Part shown: in pieces, positions 5,827 to 7,187 of the stretch
Layout: every line of letters begins with the position of its first letter
How positions within the stretch are numbered: position 1 is the stretch's first letter
Assembly: GCA_946885765.1 (NCBI GenBank)
Contig: CAMPHD010000168.1
Span: 1-7,187 of the forward strand
Length of the DNA: 7,187 nucleotides
From: an uncultured Thalassospira sp.
Lineage (GTDB): Bacteria > Pseudomonadota > Alphaproteobacteria > Rhodospirillales_A > Thalassospiraceae
Direction of reading: 5' to 3'
Notes under the pieces: model-generated
What the model saw: the letters and a program-made list of their open reading frames with translations, nothing else
Database searches by the model: none
Told to the model about the DNA's origin: nothing
Made by a program: the position numbers and the translations under genes

Positions 5827-6708
5827 TTGGACATAGAAGATTTACAAACATTCGTAGAAGTTGCTGATACTGGTGGCGTTACACCCGCCGCGCGTCGGCT
5901 TGGCGTGTCCAAGTCCGTCGTCAGTCGGCGGTTGATCCGGCTGGAGGCTGAACTTGGCGTTCAGCTTCTGACGCGCTCCACGCGCGGGGCTTCCTTGACC
6001 GAAGCCGGGGCCGTGTTCCGCGACCATGCGGCCAAAGCCTGGGCCGAAATCAACGAGGCAAGGGAAACCCTACTGCCGACCGGCCAGCTTTGCGGACTCT
6101 TGCGGGTTTCCTTACCGCTTTCCTTTGGGCCCGATCACTTCGCGCCAATACTGTCGGAAATGGCAAAGCGCTATCCCCTGCTGCATATCCATACCTGTTA
6201 CAGTGATCACGTCGTCGATTTGATCGAGGGGGGATTTGATTGCGCCGTGCGTCTTGGATATCTTCAGGATTCCAACCTGATCGCAAGACGTGTCGGACCG
6301 ATCTATGGAACGGTTGTTGCGAGCCCTGACTATATCAAAGCGCACGGTGCCCCCGAAACACCGGAAGAATTGCAGTTGCATCAGGCTCTCATGAAGGGAA
6401 ACGAAGCATGGCAGCTTATGGATGGCGACAAAGTCATCACGGTTCGCCCGCAAGGCCGCTTCAAGGCCGATAACGGCACAGCACTGGTTGCAGCCGCACT
6501 TGCTGGGCTTGGCATCGGATATCTTCCCGATGGCCTGATCAGCGACTATATTGCGTCGGGCGCGCTGGTTCCCGTGATGCAACGGTATCCCATTCCGCCT
6601 GCGGGCATTTATGTTGTCCGCCCGCCATCCCAGCATCCCGACAGAAAGGTTCGTGCCCTGACCGACCTTCTGATCGAGTATTGTGGAACGGACTCCCGCA
6701 TTCAGTAA
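5827..6708 (+). CDS. LysR-family transcriptional regulator
   Basis: A 293-aa DNA-binding regulator of the LysR family, CrgA/DmlR-like in general look. An N-terminal winged helix-turn-helix spans about residues 1-60: DLQTFVEVADTGG, then the recognition region AARRLGVSKSVVSRRLIRLE (21-40), then LLTRSTRGASLTEAG. The substrate-binding domain, about 88-290, includes LRVSLPLSFGPDHFAPIL, FDCAVRLGYLQDSNLIARRVG and the ALAGLGIGYLP block typical of the C-terminal lobe. The start is TTG at 5827, with GGGA at 5815-5818. Family homology begins exactly there and the length becomes standard; upstream in-frame starts (TTG 5734, ATG 5761) lack ribosome sites and would add residues unlike the family. It is divergent from hydrolase copy 2 and 29 bp upstream of the GFA gene, so it probably controls both. 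The inducer is unknown. Confidence 0.93.
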   Translation: MDIEDLQTFVEVADTGGVTPAARRLGVSKSVVSRRLIRLEAELGVQLLTRSTRGASLTEAGAVFRDHAAKAWAEINEARETLLPTGQLCGLLRVSLPLSFGPDHFAPILSEMAKRYPLLHIHTCYSDHVVDLIEGGFDCAVRLGYLQDSNLIARRVGPIYGTVVASPDYIKAHGAPETPEELQLHQALMKGNEAWQLMDGDKVITVRPQGRFKADNGTALVAAALAGLGIGYLPDGLISDYIASGALVPVMQRYPIPPAGIYVVRPPSQHPDRKVRALTDLLIEYCGTDSRIQ

Positions 6709-6737
6709 GCTCAGCAGTTTCACAAAGGAAGAAGCCA

Positions 6738-7130
6738 ATGGACAAAATCACTGGTGGTTGCCTCTGCGGCAAAGTCCGGCTTGTGGCATCGGGAAAGCCA
6801 TACCGCGTGGGCCTGTGTCATTGCCTTGATTGCCGGAAACATCACGGCACGCTTTTTCATGCGTCTGCGGTTTATCCCGAGGATGCGGTAACAATCGAAG
6901 GCGACGTGCGCGATTATCAGGGGCGCTATTTCTGCCCGACCTGCGGATCATCGGTTTTCGGGCATAGCGGGGATGAGATTGAGGTCAATATCGGATCGCT
7001 GGACGCACCCGATCAGCTAAAGCCAACCTACGAGCTTTGGACCATCCGCCGCGAAGGATGGCTACCGGAATTTCCGCTTGCGAAACGCTATGAGCGGGAT
7101 CGCGAGGGTACGGGTCGTCTGGAAGAATAA
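6738..7130 (+). CDS. GFA/CENP-V domain zinc protein
   Basis: A 130-aa protein of the GFA (glutathione-dependent formaldehyde-activating) family. The zinc cysteines are all visible: Cys8 and Cys10 (GGCLCGKV), Cys27, Cys29 and Cys32 (CHCLDCRK), and Cys66 and Cys69 (CPTCGSS). The protein is essentially the single domain, the usual length for the family. The family name derives from one studied member; most members have unproven chemistry, so formaldehyde detoxification should not be assumed. The start at 6738 has AAGGAAG about 7 bases upstream and matches the family N-terminus. It follows the LysR gene by 29 bp with no terminator between, so the two are probably on one transcript. The gene ends 12 bp before a convergent tRNA gene, with no visible terminator in that gap. 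Confidence 0.92.
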   Translation: MDKITGGCLCGKVRLVASGKPYRVGLCHCLDCRKHHGTLFHASAVYPEDAVTIEGDVRDYQGRYFCPTCGSSVFGHSGDEIEVNIGSLDAPDQLKPTYELWTIRREGWLPEFPLAKRYERDREGTGRLEE

Positions 7131-7142
7131 GGCAAAAGGAGA

Positions 7143-7187
7143 TGGTGCGCCCGACAGGATTCGAACCTGTGGCCCCCAGATTAGGAA
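7143..7187 (-). tRNA. tRNA-Arg (anticodon CCT), partial 3' part
   Basis: Reading the minus strand from the right edge: anticodon loop TTCCTAA, anticodon-stem strand TCTGG, a 5-base variable loop (GGGCC), T-arm ACAGG-TTCGAAT-CCTGT, acceptor strand CGGGCGC, discriminator A and an encoded CCA (7143-7145). The loop gives anticodon CCT, for the AGG arginine codon. The 5' half (acceptor, D-arm and 5' anticodon stem) lies beyond the window; the expected 5' acceptor strand is GCGCCCG. Confidence 0.93.

Noticed and set aside
6112..6738. 208-codon minus-strand frame opposite the LysR gene
   Set aside because: It is antisense to a full-length LysR-family protein and is a shadow frame.
1..7187. CRISPR array, insertion sequence, toxin-antitoxin or phage module
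   Set aside because: No regularly spaced repeats, transposase or integrase motifs, terminal inverted repeats with target duplications, or small paired genes were seen on either strand.

Overview
The base composition (GC in the mid-50s by eye), the codon use and the tRNA-Arg form suggest an alphaproteobacterium. My best guess is a marine Rhodospirillales relative such as Thalassospira, but this is inferred from overall impression and no marker gene was tested. The window looks like ordinary chromosome: there is no transposase, integrase, CRISPR array or phage gene in it.

Left part (1-2400, minus strand): two coupled genes for large, mostly helical proteins of unknown function. They overlap by 4 bases, and the second runs off the left edge. 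A reasonable promoter lies upstream of the first, at 2464-2492.

Middle part (2649-5686, minus strand): hmgA, for homogentisate 1,2-dioxygenase (ring opening in tyrosine/phenylalanine breakdown), is preceded by two tandem YcaC-type isochorismatase-family hydrolases. The three genes point the same way but are separated by long gaps (315 and 278 bp). These gaps hold a clear hairpin terminator (4056-4087), further hairpins and a long-spaced 11-bp inverted repeat, so the genes are probably separate transcription units and not one operon.

Right part (5827-7130, plus strand): a LysR-type regulator is divergent from the second hydrolase gene, with a 140-bp shared control region. It is followed 29 bp later by a small GFA/CENP-V-type zinc protein, probably on the same transcript. 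The LysR protein is the obvious candidate regulator of the divergent hydrolase and of its own operon. The window ends inside a minus-strand tRNA-Arg(CCT) gene that converges on the GFA gene.

I found no strong case for a new biological system. The best leads are the unrecognised two-gene module at the left, the hairpin cluster upstream of hmgA, and the hmgA/hydrolase neighbourhood that lacks the usual homogentisate-pathway partners.
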